A program made the translations under genes and the position numbers. DNA of 64,000 bases from Variovorax gossypii (lineage in GTDB: Bacteria > Pseudomonadota > Gammaproteobacteria > Burkholderiales > Burkholderiaceae_C). Shown in pieces: positions 1-9,889 of this stretch (position 1 is the stretch's first letter; every line of letters starts with the position of its first letter). Where the stretch lies: assembly GCF_003965815.1 (NCBI RefSeq), contig NZ_RXOE01000002.1, positions 496,001-560,000 of the forward strand, written 5' to 3'. Below the pieces are notes generated by a model, which worked only from the letters and a program-made list of their open reading frames with translations, was not told the DNA's origin and did not search any database.

Positions 1-1962
1 GCCGGCGGTCTGATGTGCGGTGAGTTCAGGAGCCTGCGCGTCGGCCGAATAGAGGATGACCGCGCCGTCGCACAGCGGCGCCAGGCCGGCCACGCGCGGA
101 TCGGCGGCATTCAGCACGGCCGTGCCCTCGGGCAGCACCACGTCGACCTGCGTGCGCAGCACCTTGACCATCTGGTCGCTCTCGGTGATGTCGTAGTCGG
201 CCAGTGCTTCCGAGCCTTCGAGGTCGGTGACGATGCCGACTTCGCAGCGGTCGTAGGAGAGGCCGTCGCGCAGGATGGTCTCGGCGCCGTTCTCGATCAC
301 CACGGCCTGCACGGCGCGGTTCACGAGCAGGCGGTGGCCGGCTTCCCAGTTGGCGCTGTCGCGCGCATCGACGCGGCGGCGCTCGAGGAACAGGCCGTCG
401 CGGCAGGCCAGGCCGGTGTGGCGGCCGCCCAGGTTGATGAGCCAGGCCACCAGGCGCGCCAGCACGGCGGTGTCGCGCGAGCCGGCCACGCCGACCACGG
501 GAATGCGCCCGGGCGCGTCGTTGGGGAACAGGTGGTCGCAGATCGCGCGGCCCACCGGGCGCGGCGAGCCGACGGCCGGCTTCAGGTGCATCAGCAGGCC
601 GGGGCCGGCGTTGACTTCGACGATCGCGCCGCCCTGCGGGCCGAGGGGCTTGGAAATGTCCTGCGCCACGAGGTCGATGCCGGCGATGTCCAGGCCCACC
701 ACGCGGGCGGCCAGCACGGCGGCGTGCGCGACTTCGGGGTGGACCAGGTCGGTGCAGTCGTTGGCCATGTTGCCGTTGCGCTGGATCGTGACCACGCGGC
801 CGGCGGCGGGCACGGCGTCGGCGTTCAGATCCTGGCGCTTGAGCTCGAGCTGCAGCTTGGCGTCGGTGTCGACCACGATCACGTCAAGCGGGAACTCTTC
901 CTCGGCGCCGCGGCGCGGGTCGCTGTTGAGCTGCTTGTCGATGAGCTCGCGCACGCTGGCCTTGCCGTCGCCGGTCACGGTGATGATCTCGCCGCGCGCG
1001 GCCGCCACCACCTCGCCGCCCACCACCAGCAGGCGGTGCTCGTGGCCGCGGATGAAGCGCTCGACCATCACGTCGCTGCCCTCGGGCTCGGCGACCGCGA
1101 AGGCGGCCATGACTTCCTCGCGGGTCGTCAGCTCGAGCGAGACGCCGCGGCCGTGGTTGGCATCCGACGGCTTCACGACCACGGGCAGGCCGATGTCCTC
1201 GGCGGCTTCCCAGGCTTCCTCGGCGTCAGCGACCACCTGGCCTTCGGGCACGGGCACGCCGCAGCTCGCGAGCAGGGACTTGGTCAGCTCCTTGTCGCTG
1301 GCGATCGATTCGCCGATGGCGCTGGTGTAGTCGGTCTCCGCGGTCCAGATGCGCTGTTGGTTGGCGCCGTAGCCCAGCTGCACCAGGTTGCCGCTGTTCA
1401 GCCGCATGTGGGGAATGCCGCGGTCGGTGGCGGCTGCCACGATGGCGGCGGTGCTCGGGCCGAGGTAGCAGTCTTCGACCTTGGCCTTGACCGCGTCGAC
1501 GGCCTTCTGCACGTCGGCGGCGGTGAACGGGTCGTTGTTGATGGCCGCCATCAGCAGGCGGTGGCCCTCGGCCAGCGCCACGCGGGCGACCTGCTCGTCG
1601 CGCGCGCGGAACACCATGCGGTAGACGCCGTGCTCCGAGGTGCTGCGGGTTTGCCCGAAGCCGGTCGGCATGCCTGCGAGGTTCAGCAGTTCGATGACGA
1701 CGTGCTCGAGCACGTGGCCCGACCAGGTGCCTTCGGTCAGGCGCTGGATGAAGCCGCCGCGCTCGCCGACGCCGCAGTGGTGCTCGATCAGCGCCGGCAG
1801 CAGGGCGGTCAGGCGGTCGGTGAAGCCGTCGATCTTGTTGGAGGGGAAATCTTCGAGCTGGCCCAGGTCGAGCCAGACTTCGAGGACCGGGCGGTAGGTC
1901 CAGAGGTTGGGGCCGCGCAAATAATTGATGCGCAGCAGTCGGATGTCGTCGAAACGGGTCAT
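1..1962 (-). CDS. cphA: Cyanophycin synthetase paralogue (CphA'/CphA2-like), 3' end cut by window
   Basis: The first 654 codons are visible; the gene runs off the left edge. The N-terminus (MTRFDDIRLLRINYLRGPNLW) is the typical CphA opening, followed by the N-domain and an ATP-grasp domain (about residues 200-470) that in CphA adds aspartate to the polymer. The Mur-ligase-like domain starts near residue 487, but where CphA has a P-loop of the form GTNGKTT this protein reads GVAGSRDTA (residues 491-499), with no lysine, and the later ETARGG-type motif reads ENGAET. The second ATP site therefore looks dead, as in CphA2 enzymes that polymerise beta-Asp-Arg dipeptides. The full CphA partner is probably beyond the edge (inference). 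It diverges from the ABC transporter at 2102. I chose the ATG at 1962 because it gives the conserved N-terminus. Confidence 0.88.
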   Translation of the reverse strand, partial: MTRFDDIRLLRINYLRGPNLWTYRPVLEVWLDLGQLEDFPSNKIDGFTDRLTALLPALIEHHCGVGERGGFIQRLTEGTWSGHVLEHVVIELLNLAGMPTGFGQTRSTSEHGVYRMVFRARDEQVARVALAEGHRLLMAAINNDPFTAADVQKAVDAVKAKVEDCYLGPSTAAIVAAATDRGIPHMRLNSGNLVQLGYGANQQRIWTAETDYTSAIGESIASDKELTKSLLASCGVPVPEGQVVADAEEAWEAAEDIGLPVVVKPSDANHGRGVSLELTTREEVMAAFAVAEPEGSDVMVERFIRGHEHRLLVVGGEVVAAARGEIITVTGDGKASVRELIDKQLNSDPRRGAEEEFPLDVIVVDTDAKLQLELKRQDLNADAVPAAGRVVTIQRNGNMANDCTDLVHPEVAHAAVLAARVVGLDIAGIDLVAQDISKPLGPQGGAIVEVNAGPGLLMHLKPAVGSPRPVGRAICDHLFPNDAPGRIPVVGVAGSRDTAVLARLVAWLINLGGRHTGLACRDGLFLERRRVDARDSANWEAGHRLLVNRAVQAVVIENGAETILRDGLSYDRCEVGIVTDLEGSEALADYDITESDQMVKVLRTQVDVVLPEGTAVLNAADPRVAGLAPLCDGAVILYSADAQAPELTAHQTAG

Positions 1963-2101
1963 GCAAACGTTCGATGTGCTTTGGCCGAGCACCACGGCGC
2001 CTTCAAGTGCGCCCATGGCTATCAGTCAGAATCGGCGCCCGACTTGAGGCGCCATGACGCGGTCCATGAGGCCCGCGACGGGCAAGAGTCAAAGAAACAC
2101 A

Positions 2102-4378
2102 ATGCAACATCACGATCCAGTCGGCACCCGCGAGGGCGAAACAGAAGCGGTACTCAAAAACCGCCTCGCAGTCGCGGAAAACGTTCTGGTAACACTGACG
2201 GTTGACCTCGACGACCAACTTCGCTTCGCTTCCGGCTTAGTCGCCTTGACTGACCGGAGGCTGATTTCGCTCGATCCTGGCGGTGATTGGCGTGAGTGGC
2301 CGCTAACCGACGCGGCCTTGGAATTGCGCCTTTCCGACCATTCGGGCGTCGGAACGCTCGATCTGACGGGCCCCTCGGGCCGCCTCGCGCGCTGGCGCTA
2401 CACCCTGGCCGGGCAGGTCGCGGCCCTGCGGTTGCTGAAGCTGTTCGGCCAGCGCATGGCGGGTGTCGCCAAGGAGACACCCGAGGCCGTCGAGACGGCT
2501 GACGGCGAGGATTCCGCCGACACCGAACTCCAGACCCCGCCCTCCACCTGGGTCCTGCTGCGGCTCGGCCGCTTCGCCAAGCCCTACCGCAAGCAACTGA
2601 TCGCAGGGTTTCTGCTGACCCTGTTCTCCACGGCCGCCACCCTGGTGCCGCCGTACCTGACCATCCCGTTGATGGACGACATCCTGATCCCGTTCCAGAA
2701 CGGGCAGAAGATCGACACCATGCGCGTCGGCCTGTACCTGGGCGGTCTGCTGATCGCGGCGCTGGTCGGCTGGGGGCTGGGCTGGGCACGCACCTACCTG
2801 CTGGCGCTGGTGTCCGAGCGCATCGGCGCCGACCTGCGCACCACCACCTACGAGCACCTGCTGACCCTGCCGCTGGACTATTTCGGCGGCAAGCGCACCG
2901 GCGACCTGATGGCGCGCATCGGCTCCGAAACAGACCGCATCAACGTCTTTCTCTCGCTGCACGCCCTCGATTTCGCCAACGACGTGCTGATGATCGTGAT
3001 GACCGCGGTCATCCTGATCTCCATCAACCCGCTGCTGGCGGTGGTCACGCTGGTGCCGCTGCCCTTCATCGCCTGGATGATCCACGTCGTGCGCGACCGC
3101 CTGCGCACCGGCTTCGAGAAGATCGACCGCGTCTGGTCCGAAGTGACCAACGTGCTGGCCGACACCATCCCCGGCATCCGCGTGGTGAAGGCTTTCGCCC
3201 AGGAACGCCGCGAGGCCGAGCGCTTCCGCGTGGCCAACGTCTACAACCTGCAGGTCAACGACAAGCTCAACCGCACCTGGTCGCTGTTCACCCCGACCGT
3301 GTCGCTGCTCACCGAAATCGGCCTGCTCGTGGTCTGGGCCTTCGGCATCTGGCAGGTGGCGCGCGGCAGCATCACGGTGGGCGTGCTCACCGCCTTCATC
3401 GCCTACATCGGCCGCTTCTACACCCGGCTCGACTCGATGAGCCGCATCGTCTCGGTCACGCAGAAGGCCGCGGCGGGCGCCAAGCGCATCTTCGACATCC
3501 TCGACCATGTGAGCAACGTGCCCGAACCGGCCAACCCGGTGAAGGTGGAGCGCGTGCAGGGCCGCATCGACATGAGCGGGCTGGGCTTCCGCTACGGCTC
3601 GCGCGCCGTCATCCACGACCTCGACCTGACCATCGAGCCCGGCGAGATGATCGGCCTGGTGGGCCACAGCGGTTCGGGCAAGAGCACGCTGGTCAACCTG
3701 ATCTGCCGCTTCTACGACGTGACCGACGGCGCCATCAAGGTCGACGGCACCGACATCCGCCGCTTCGCCGTGGCCGACTACCGCCGCCACGTCGGCCTGG
3801 TGCTGCAGGAGCCGTTCCTGTTCTTCGGCACCATCGCGCAGAACATCGCCTACGGCAAGCCCGACGCCACGCGCGAGGAAATCGTCGCCGCCGCGCGCGC
3901 CGCGCATGCGCACGACTTCATCCTGCGCCTGCCGCACGGCTACGACTCGCTGGTGGGCGAGCGCGGGCAGGGCCTGTCGGGCGGCGAGCGCCAGCGCATC
4001 AGCATCGCGCGCGCGCTGCTGATCGACCCGCGCATCCTGATCCTCGACGAGGCCACTTCGGCCGTGGACACCGAGACCGAGAAGGAAATCCAGAAGGCGC
4101 TCGACAACCTCGTGCAGGGCCGCACCACCATCGCCATCGCGCACCGCCTGTCGACGCTGCGCAAGGCCGACCGGCTCGTGGTCATGGACCGCGGCGAGGT
4201 GGTCGAGGTCGGGCCGCACGACGCCCTGATGGCGAAGCAGGGCGCCTACTGGCGGCTCTACCAGGCGCAACTGCGCCAGGGCGACGACGACGCGAGCGAG
4301 GGTGCGGCCGACGAGCGCGCCAATGCGCAGGCGCCGGTCGCCATCGCCCACGCAGCCCATCCGGCGGGGGACGCATGA
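2102..4378 (+). CDS. Cyanophycin-associated ABC exporter, fused permease and ATPase
   Basis: Protein of 758 aa. Residues 1-130 form an extra soluble domain ([21 protein letters not shown]) that resembles PH-like or lipid-exporter leader domains. Then comes a six-helix exporter membrane domain (about 155-440) and a C-terminal ATPase with Walker [10 protein letters not shown] at 521-529, signature LSGGERQ at about 625 and Walker [12 protein letters not shown]. This is the half-transporter (MsbA/LipA) architecture and works as a homodimer. Betaproteobacteria regularly pair this gene with cphA and a DUF1854 gene, as here; the substrate is unknown. The ATG at 2102 is preferred over the one at 2054, which lies in the intergenic leader. 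It overlaps the next gene by an ATGA, implying coupled translation. Confidence 0.85.
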   Translation: MQHHDPVGTREGETEAVLKNRLAVAENVLVTLTVDLDDQLRFASGLVALTDRRLISLDPGGDWREWPLTDAALELRLSDHSGVGTLDLTGPSGRLARWRYTLAGQVAALRLLKLFGQRMAGVAKETPEAVETADGEDSADTELQTPPSTWVLLRLGRFAKPYRKQLIAGFLLTLFSTAATLVPPYLTIPLMDDILIPFQNGQKIDTMRVGLYLGGLLIAALVGWGLGWARTYLLALVSERIGADLRTTTYEHLLTLPLDYFGGKRTGDLMARIGSETDRINVFLSLHALDFANDVLMIVMTAVILISINPLLAVVTLVPLPFIAWMIHVVRDRLRTGFEKIDRVWSEVTNVLADTIPGIRVVKAFAQERREAERFRVANVYNLQVNDKLNRTWSLFTPTVSLLTEIGLLVVWAFGIWQVARGSITVGVLTAFIAYIGRFYTRLDSMSRIVSVTQKAAAGAKRIFDILDHVSNVPEPANPVKVERVQGRIDMSGLGFRYGSRAVIHDLDLTIEPGEMIGLVGHSGSGKSTLVNLICRFYDVTDGAIKVDGTDIRRFAVADYRRHVGLVLQEPFLFFGTIAQNIAYGKPDATREEIVAAARAAHAHDFILRLPHGYDSLVGERGQGLSGGERQRISIARALLIDPRILILDEATSAVDTETEKEIQKALDNLVQGRTTIAIAHRLSTLRKADRLVVMDRGEVVEVGPHDALMAKQGAYWRLYQAQLRQGDDDASEGAADERANAQAPVAIAHAAHPAGDA

Positions 4379-4854
4379 CCAACGACAACAACAAAGACTT
4401 TCAACTGGAGCGCGATCCCTTCGGCCGCCTCGTGCTGACCGATGCACAAGGCGAGCGCCACGTCGGCGTCGTGCCCGTGCGGGCCTTTCCGCTGAGCGCG
4501 CCCGGCCATGGCATTTCAATGGTCGGCAGCGAAGGGCGCGAGCTGGTCTGGATCGACAGCGTCGATCAGCTGCCGGCGCAGGCCAAGGCTCTGCTTGAGG
4601 AAGACCTCGCGGTGCGCGACTTCGCGCCCACGCTGCTGAAGCTGCACGGCGTGTCCAGCTTCGGCGTGCCCAGCACCTGGACCATCAGCACTGATCGCGG
4701 CGAAACCAGCTTCGTGCTCAAGGCCGAGGAAGACATCCGCCGGCTCGAGGGCGGCGCGCTGCTGATCGCGAGCGCGCACGGCGTGCAGTTCCGAATTCCG
4801 GACGTGAAGACGCTCGACCGTACCTCGCGCAAGCTGCTCGAGCGTTTCCTCTAG
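4375..4854 (+). CDS. DUF1854 family protein associated with cyanophycin metabolism
   Basis: Soluble protein of 159 aa, translationally coupled to the ABC exporter (start ATG inside its stop, 4375-4378). Recognisable DUF1854 features are the LERDPFGRLVLTD opening, the VVPVRAFPLSAP block and the WIDSVDQLP block. There are no membrane segments, signal peptide or catalytic motif that I can identify. The family is almost always found beside cyanophycin genes, so it probably assists the transporter or the storage polymer; its biochemical role is not known. Confidence 0.85.
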   Translation: MTNDNNKDFQLERDPFGRLVLTDAQGERHVGVVPVRAFPLSAPGHGISMVGSEGRELVWIDSVDQLPAQAKALLEEDLAVRDFAPTLLKLHGVSSFGVPSTWTISTDRGETSFVLKAEEDIRRLEGGALLIASAHGVQFRIPDVKTLDRTSRKLLERFL

Positions 4855-4875
4855 CAGAAGAGTTCCGCCTCGCCT

Positions 4876-5286
4876 TCAGTGCCGTGCGAACCGGTGCAAG
4901 GCGGCGGCACCTGCCGCCGCAGCCGCGCCGCTCACCAGCGTGCCCCAGGCCATGTCGATGAACGACAGCGCCACCGGCCAGTCGCGCACCACCGCCAGGT
5001 TGGTGAGGTCGTAGGTGCCGTAGCAGAAGAGGCCGAACAGCCCGCCCATCAGCGTCGCCTGCATCGTGCCTCCCGCTCGCAGGCCGGGCACGATCGCGAA
5101 CACCAGCAGGCCGATGGGGTAGGCCAGGTAGAACACGGCTGCGAAGCCCAGCCGCGGGTTCGGCGACATCAGCCCGCTCATGCCCTGCTGGTACATGTCC
5201 TTGGCCACGACGCCGAGCCAGACCATGTCGAGCGCCAGCAGCACCGCCAGGGTGACGACCCATGCAACCAGGTGTTTGGCACTCAT
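4876..5286 (-). CDS. DUF2177 family integral membrane protein
   Basis: A 136-aa, four-helix membrane protein with the DUF2177 hallmarks LDMVWLG near the N-terminus, YDLTNLA in the third helix region and DMAWGT in the last helix. The function of the family is unknown. The start at 5286 is chosen because it begins the first hydrophobic helix ([11 protein letters not shown]) and leaves an 79-bp divergent gap to queC; the longer reading frame upstream runs into the queC start and is not needed. It ends 21 bp from the convergent DUF1854 gene. Confidence 0.85.
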   Translation of the reverse strand: MSAKHLVAWVVTLAVLLALDMVWLGVVAKDMYQQGMSGLMSPNPRLGFAAVFYLAYPIGLLVFAIVPGLRAGGTMQATLMGGLFGLFCYGTYDLTNLAVVRDWPVALSFIDMAWGTLVSGAAAAAGAAALHRFARH

Positions 5287-5365
5287 GCGCGGGATCGTAT
5301 CCGCGGCCTCGCGCAGCCTGCGAAAATTGCGCCTTTGGACTACAGCGGCCCCGCCGTTGACGGAT

Positions 5366-6100
5366 ATGCCCCTGCACACCACCGCCCTCGTTCTGTTCTC
5401 CGGCGGCCAGGACTCGACCACCTGCCTCGCCGATGCGCTCTCGAAGTACCAGCGCGTCGAAACCCTGGGCTTCGACTACGGGCAGCGTCATCGCGTGGAG
5501 CTCGACGTGCGCGGCAACATCCTCGCGAAGATGCGCGAGCGCTTTCCCGACTGGGCGCCCCGCCTGGGCGAGGACCACGTGCTCACGCTCGCCGCGCTGG
5601 CCCAACTCGGCGGCTCCTCGCTCACCGAGGAGGTCGCCTTCGCGATGCAGGCCGACGGCCTGCCCAACACCTTCGTGCCCGGGCGCAACCTGCTGTTTCT
5701 CACGCTCGCGGGCGCGCTGGCCTACCGGCGCGGGCTGCAGGTGATCGTGACCGGCGTCTGCGAAACCGACTTCTCCGGCTACCCCGACTGCCGCGACGAC
5801 ACCATGAAGGCGATGCAGCTCGCGCTCTCGCTCGGCCTGGAGCGCCGCCTCGTCATCGAGACGCCGCTGATGTGGATCGACAAGGCCGAGACCTGGAGCC
5901 TGGCCCATCGCCTGGGCGGCGAGCCGCTGGTCGACCTGATCGTGGAGGAGACCCACACCTGCTATCTCGGCGATCGCGTGCATCGCCAGGCGTGGGGCTA
6001 CGGCTGCGGCGAGTGCCCTGCCTGCGACCTGCGCAAGAAGGGCTGGGAGCGTTACGCGGCTGCGCTGCCCGCCGGCGCCGCCACGACTTCCACGCGGTAG
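5366..6100 (+). CDS. queC: 7-cyano-7-deazaguanine synthase QueC
   Basis: A 244-aa enzyme that converts 7-carboxy-7-deazaguanine and ammonia to preQ0 with ATP in the cytoplasm, a step of queuosine tRNA modification. The N-type PPi-loop SGGQDST lies at residues 12-18, and the C-terminus carries the zinc site as CYLGD followed by CGECPAC and DLRKKGW. Length and motifs are normal. The start at ATG 5366 places the PPi-loop as in other QueC proteins; the longer frame from 5180 overlaps the divergent DUF2177 gene. The last 49 nt overlap the tail of the convergent ABC gene. No other queuosine genes are in the window. Confidence 0.95.
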   Translation: MPLHTTALVLFSGGQDSTTCLADALSKYQRVETLGFDYGQRHRVELDVRGNILAKMRERFPDWAPRLGEDHVLTLAALAQLGGSSLTEEVAFAMQADGLPNTFVPGRNLLFLTLAGALAYRRGLQVIVTGVCETDFSGYPDCRDDTMKAMQLALSLGLERRLVIETPLMWIDKAETWSLAHRLGGEPLVDLIVEETHTCYLGDRVHRQAWGYGCGECPACDLRKKGWERYAAALPAGAATTSTR

Positions 6101-7842
6101 CGCGCCGCGGCGCCGTCGGCTTCCGGCACCAGCGTCCAGCGCTGGTTGTGGAACTCGCCCACCGCCGCTCGATGGGCCACCGAGACCATCGCGCCGCCGC
6201 CCGCGCGCACCATCTCCGAAAGCCGCTGGTACAGCGTGCGCTCGGCCGGCGCATCCAGTGCGCTGCTGATCTCGTCGGCAAAGACCCAGCGGGGTTTCTT
6301 CAGCAGGACGCGCGCGATGGCGAGCCGCTGCTGCTCGCCGCCCGACAGTTTCTGGCTCCATGCATCGCTGTCGTCCAGCCGGTTGGCGAACTCGGGCAGC
6401 AGGGCGTCCTTCAACGCCTGGCGCAGCTGTTCGTCGTCGTATTTCGCGGCGTCTTCCGGATAGGCCAGGGCAACACGCAGCGGGCCATCGGGCATGTAGG
6501 GCCGCTGCGGCACGAACATCGCGTCGGCCGGCACCTGCACCCGTCCGCGCGCGAACGGCCAGATGCCCGCGAAGGCGCGGAACAGGGTCGACTTGCCGCT
6601 GCCCGAGGGGCCTTGCACGAGCACGCTGTCGCCGGCTTTCGCGGTGAGTGCCGCGTTGGCCAGAAGCGGCGTGCCGTTCGGCAGGTTCAGCGAGAGGCCG
6701 TCGGTATGAAGCCCGGGTGCATCGCTGCGCTCGAGGGCGTTCTCCTGCGCGGCATGCGCGCGGATTGCATCGTCGAAGCTGGTGAGACGGTCGGTCGTGG
6801 CGCGCCACACGGCCACGCTGTCGTAGTTGTCGACGAACCAGCTCAGCGAATCCTGCACCTTGCCGAAGGCCGACGAGATCTGCATCAGCTGGCCGAGCTG
6901 GATCGCGCCGCTGAAAAAGCGCGGCGCGGCGACCACGAACGGGAAGATCACAGCGGCCTGCCCGAAGAACGCAGTAAAGGTCACGAGATTCTTCTGCTGC
7001 TTGATGAGCTGCAGGTAGTTGCGCAGCACGGAGCCGAAGCGCAGGTCGAGCTGGCCATGCTCCACCTTCTCGCCGCGGTCGAGCGCGATCGCCTCGCTGT
7101 ACTCGCGCACGCGCACGAGGTGGTGGCGGAAGTCGGCCTCGAAGCGCTGCTGGCGGAAGTTCAGCCCGATCAGCGGCCGTCCGATGTAGTGGGTGATGAT
7201 CGTGCCGACCACGCAGTAGGCCACCGCCAGCCAGACCATCGCGCCCGCGACCTGGTAGGTGGTGCCGTTCAGCGAGAGCTCCGTCGTTCCCGAGAGTCCC
7301 CAGAGGATGCCGACGAAGCTGACGAGCGTGACCACGGCGTTCAGCAAGCCCATCGACAGCGTCATGGTCGCGCTGGTGAACAACTGCATGTCTTCCTGGA
7401 TGCGCTGGTCCGGGTTGTCCGGCGTCGTGCCGTCCTTGCCGGCATAGCGGGCCAGCTCCATCTCGTAGAAGGTGCGGTCCGCCATCCAGCGGCCGAGATA
7501 GTTGCGCGTGATCCAGGCGCGCCAGCGCAACTGCAGCAGCTGCGTCACATAGAACTTGAGCACCTGCAGCGCGATGTTGAAGAAGGCCAGCACGACGAAC
7601 ACGCGGATCTCGCGCCAGAACACCGTCACGTCCTTGTTTTGCAGCCCGTCGTAGAAGCGTCCGTACCACTGGTTGAAGAGCACCAGCGCGTAGACGTATG
7701 CCAGGTTGAGCGCGACGATGGCCGCGAACATGGTCCGCGCACGCCATTTCTCCTCGGATTGGAAGTAAGGCGCCGCAAGCCTGAAGACGCGGCGCAGCAC
7801 CTGGATGAACGAGCCCGCGCGAGCTGTGATGGATGGGGACAT
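6052..7842 (-). CDS. SbmA/BacA-like ABC transporter, fused membrane and ATPase domains
   Basis: A 596-aa protein of the YddA/SbmA-BacA family (COG4178), whose members move peptides, vitamin B12 or long-chain fatty acyl groups. Residues 1-350 hold six predicted helices and typical family motifs ([30 protein letters not shown]). The ATPase has Walker [10 protein letters not shown], family-typical WPFARGRV, signature [10 protein letters not shown] and Walker [13 protein letters not shown]. No separate partner gene is present, so it should act as a homodimer in the inner membrane. Substrate cannot be read from the sequence. The stop lies 49 nt inside the convergent queC. Confidence 0.9.
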   Translation of the reverse strand: MSPSITARAGSFIQVLRRVFRLAAPYFQSEEKWRARTMFAAIVALNLAYVYALVLFNQWYGRFYDGLQNKDVTVFWREIRVFVVLAFFNIALQVLKFYVTQLLQLRWRAWITRNYLGRWMADRTFYEMELARYAGKDGTTPDNPDQRIQEDMQLFTSATMTLSMGLLNAVVTLVSFVGILWGLSGTTELSLNGTTYQVAGAMVWLAVAYCVVGTIITHYIGRPLIGLNFRQQRFEADFRHHLVRVREYSEAIALDRGEKVEHGQLDLRFGSVLRNYLQLIKQQKNLVTFTAFFGQAAVIFPFVVAAPRFFSGAIQLGQLMQISSAFGKVQDSLSWFVDNYDSVAVWRATTDRLTSFDDAIRAHAAQENALERSDAPGLHTDGLSLNLPNGTPLLANAALTAKAGDSVLVQGPSGSGKSTLFRAFAGIWPFARGRVQVPADAMFVPQRPYMPDGPLRVALAYPEDAAKYDDEQLRQALKDALLPEFANRLDDSDAWSQKLSGGEQQRLAIARVLLKKPRWVFADEISSALDAPAERTLYQRLSEMVRAGGGAMVSVAHRAAVGEFHNQRWTLVPEADGAAARYRVEVVAAPAGSAAA

Positions 7843-7965
7843 GCTGGTTTCCTCGAACGCGCCCGGGCGGCGCTGGTCATCTTGAGGAGACCATCGTAGA
7901 CAAATGTTTCTTAAACCGGCCTGAAACGGGCCGCGAACCTGCCCGGACGCCCCGAAAAGAACTCG

Positions 7966-8526
7966 TCAGCGCAACATGACCCTGGCTGCAGTCGTCAGGA
8001 AGTGCGCCAGAGGCGGCGTCTGCAGCTTCTCGACCTTCGCCTCCTCGTCCCACAGCCGCAGCCGGATCGCATCGCCGGACCACTGGTGCGAGGCGAAGCG
8101 CTGGGCCGCCTCGGCGTCCATCACGCCGCCCTGCAGGGCGAGGCTGCGCACCGAATCGGGCGAGAGCCTGGAGAAATAGTCGGGCCGCGTCGCGCACAGG
8201 TAGCGCTTGGCGTCCACATGCAGCCGGATCGGCTCGCGCACCTCGACGTCGAACACGCCGCGCAGCAGGGGGAGGGCGATGTACTGGTGCCGGTCGTCGA
8301 TGCCCAGCTCTGTAGGAGAGTGCGAAAGCGTCTGGTGCTCGGCGATCAGCAGGTGCCCCAAGTCATGCAGCAGCGCCGCGGTGACCAGCGAGTCGCTCGC
8401 GCCGGCCTGCTCGGCGAGCCAGGCGCATTGCAGCGCATGTTCGAGCTGCGACACCGGTTCGCCCGCGTAGGCGACTCCACCGCGCTCGGCGAACAGGCGG
8501 GCGATCTCGGCGAGGTCGAGTGTCAT
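7966..8526 (-). CDS. PhnZ-like HD-domain phosphonate oxygenase
   Basis: A 186-aa HD-fold protein of the phosphonate-operon-associated type. The N-terminus has the PhnZ substrate-lid and metal pattern: Y20, G22, E23, then QLEH (H30), LLHDLGH (H54, D55, H58), RHQY (H80) and RLHVDAKRYL (H103, K107). In PhnZ these ligate a mixed-valent di-iron centre that splits (R)-2-amino-1-hydroxyethylphosphonate oxidatively to glycine and phosphate. It faces the AEP transport/PhnX operon across a 297-bp shared promoter region. PhnY, the hydroxylase that normally supplies its substrate, is not in the window, so the natural substrate here is inferred. Its start was set at the ATG giving the conserved N-terminus. 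Confidence 0.85.
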   Translation of the reverse strand: MTLDLAEIARLFAERGGVAYAGEPVSQLEHALQCAWLAEQAGASDSLVTAALLHDLGHLLIAEHQTLSHSPTELGIDDRHQYIALPLLRGVFDVEVREPIRLHVDAKRYLCATRPDYFSRLSPDSVRSLALQGGVMDAEAAQRFASHQWSGDAIRLRLWDEEAKVEKLQTPPLAHFLTTAARVMLR

Positions 8527-8682
8527 GAAAGTGAAACCGAACGGACGGGGCGAAAGCACAGGCAATAAGTCCGTGAGTCTGCTGCGCCACGGTGACATCT
8601 GGATGACGCTGCCGTGGCAGGACTGCCGGGAATCGTCGCTCTCCGGCGCATTTTTGGGTATTTGAGTTTTTTTGAGGCATTT

Positions 8683-8698
8683 TGACAAATCTCTGTCA
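8683..8698. promoter_or_regulatory. Candidate operator, TGACA-N6-TGTCA inverted repeat
   Basis: A perfect 5-bp inverted repeat with a 6-bp spacer sits about midway in the 297-bp gap between the divergent phosphonate genes, in an AT-rich patch beside a TTGACA box. Its shape suits a dimeric regulator. No regulator gene is adjacent, so the binding protein is unknown. The rest of the gap shows no further gene. Confidence 0.35.
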
Positions 8699-8823
8699 TA
8701 TGCCGCTGCCAACATCGCCCCCATTCGTCGTCGGGCGGAATCTGCGTACTTTCGAATTCGCGTCCGGTTGCTCCCCCGCTGCGTCCTTTCTTCTTTCCAC
8801 TTTCTCCCAAGGAAACCCCGTCC

Positions 8824-9858
8824 ATGCTGCATCGTTCCATCCGCTGGGCCGCCGTGCCGGCCGCTCTGCTCTCGCTGGCCTTCGCCGCATCGGCCCAGGG
8901 CCGCACCGAGCTGCTGGTCTACACCGCGCTCGAAGCCGACCAGGTGCAGGCCTACAAGGCCGCCTTCGAAAAGGAGAACCCGAGCATCGAGCTGAAGTTC
9001 GTGCGCGACTCCACCGGCATCGTCACCGCCAAGCTGCTCGCCGAAAAGGCCAACCCGCAGGCCGACGTGGTGTGGGGCCTGGCCGCCACCTCGCTGATGC
9101 TGCTCGACAAGGAAGGCATGCTCCAGCCCTACGCGCCCAAGGGCCTGGACGCCATCAAGGCCAACATGCGCGATCCGGCCAACCCGCCCAAGTGGGTCGG
9201 CATGGACGTGTGGTCCTCGGCCATCTGCTTCAACACCGCCGAAGCCCAGAAGAAGAACCTGCCCAAGCCCACCAGCTGGGCCGACCTGACCAACCCGGTC
9301 TACAAGGGCCAGATCACCATGCCCAACCCCGCCGCCTCGGGCACGGGCTACCTGATGGTGTCGGGCTGGATCCAGATGATGGGTGAAGAGAAGGCGTGGA
9401 AATACATGGACGCGCTGCACCAGAACATCGGCATCTACAGCCAGTCGGGCAGCAAGCCCTGCCGCCAGGCCGGCGCCGGCGAGTTCGCGCTGGGCATGTC
9501 CTTCGAATACCGCGCCAACAAGACCAAGCGCGACGGCGCTCCCATCGACATCGTGCTGCCCAAGGAAGGCCTGGGCTGGGACATGGAAGCCACCGGCATC
9601 ATCAAGACCAGCAAGAAGCAGGAAGCCGCCAAGGCGCTGGCCGACTGGGCCGTGACGAAGCAGGCCAACGAGCTGTACGCCAAGAACTTCGCCGTGCTCG
9701 CGCTGCCTGGCATCCAGGAGAAGCTCGAGTTCGTGCCGGGCGACGTCGAGAAGCTGCTCGCCAAGAACGACTTCAATTGGGCCGCCGCCAACCGCGAGCG
9801 CATCCTGACGGAGTGGTCGAAGCGCTACGAATCGAAGTCGGAAAAGAAGCCGCTCTGA
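8824..9858 (+). CDS. phnS2: 2-aminoethylphosphonate ABC transporter, periplasmic binding protein
   Basis: A 344-aa extracellular binding protein with a Sec leader (n-region RSIRW, hydrophobic core, cleavage after AASAQG). The mature part begins TELLVYTALEADQ, a style shared with the AEP-type relatives of iron-binding family 1 proteins, with PNPAASGTGY and FEYRANKTKRDG blocks. First gene of an operon with an ATPase (31-bp gap), fused permease, FAD oxidoreductase and PhnX, which fixes the substrate class as an aminoalkylphosphonate by context. Preceded by an AAGGAAA ribosome-binding site. Confidence 0.88.
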   Translation: MLHRSIRWAAVPAALLSLAFAASAQGRTELLVYTALEADQVQAYKAAFEKENPSIELKFVRDSTGIVTAKLLAEKANPQADVVWGLAATSLMLLDKEGMLQPYAPKGLDAIKANMRDPANPPKWVGMDVWSSAICFNTAEAQKKNLPKPTSWADLTNPVYKGQITMPNPAASGTGYLMVSGWIQMMGEEKAWKYMDALHQNIGIYSQSGSKPCRQAGAGEFALGMSFEYRANKTKRDGAPIDIVLPKEGLGWDMEATGIIKTSKKQEAAKALADWAVTKQANELYAKNFAVLALPGIQEKLEFVPGDVEKLLAKNDFNWAAANRERILTEWSKRYESKSEKKPL

Positions 9859-9889
9859 TCCCGGCATCGAAGCAAGACGGTATCCGGCC

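Noticed and set aside
13..2205. Long plus-strand reading frame across the cyanophycin gene
   Set aside because: It is rich in H, A, G, V and R with no domain; the opposite strand encodes clear CphA sequence. GC-rich third positions create such mirror frames throughout the window (also 4718-7747, 57921-61223 and others).
2303..4519. 738-residue minus-strand frame opposite the ABC exporter
   Set aside because: Complement shadow of a gene with full ABC motifs; composition is typical of antisense frames.
8641..8690. T-rich stretch upstream of the phosphonate operon as a terminator
   Set aside because: No stem precedes the T-runs; it is better read as AT-rich promoter DNA.
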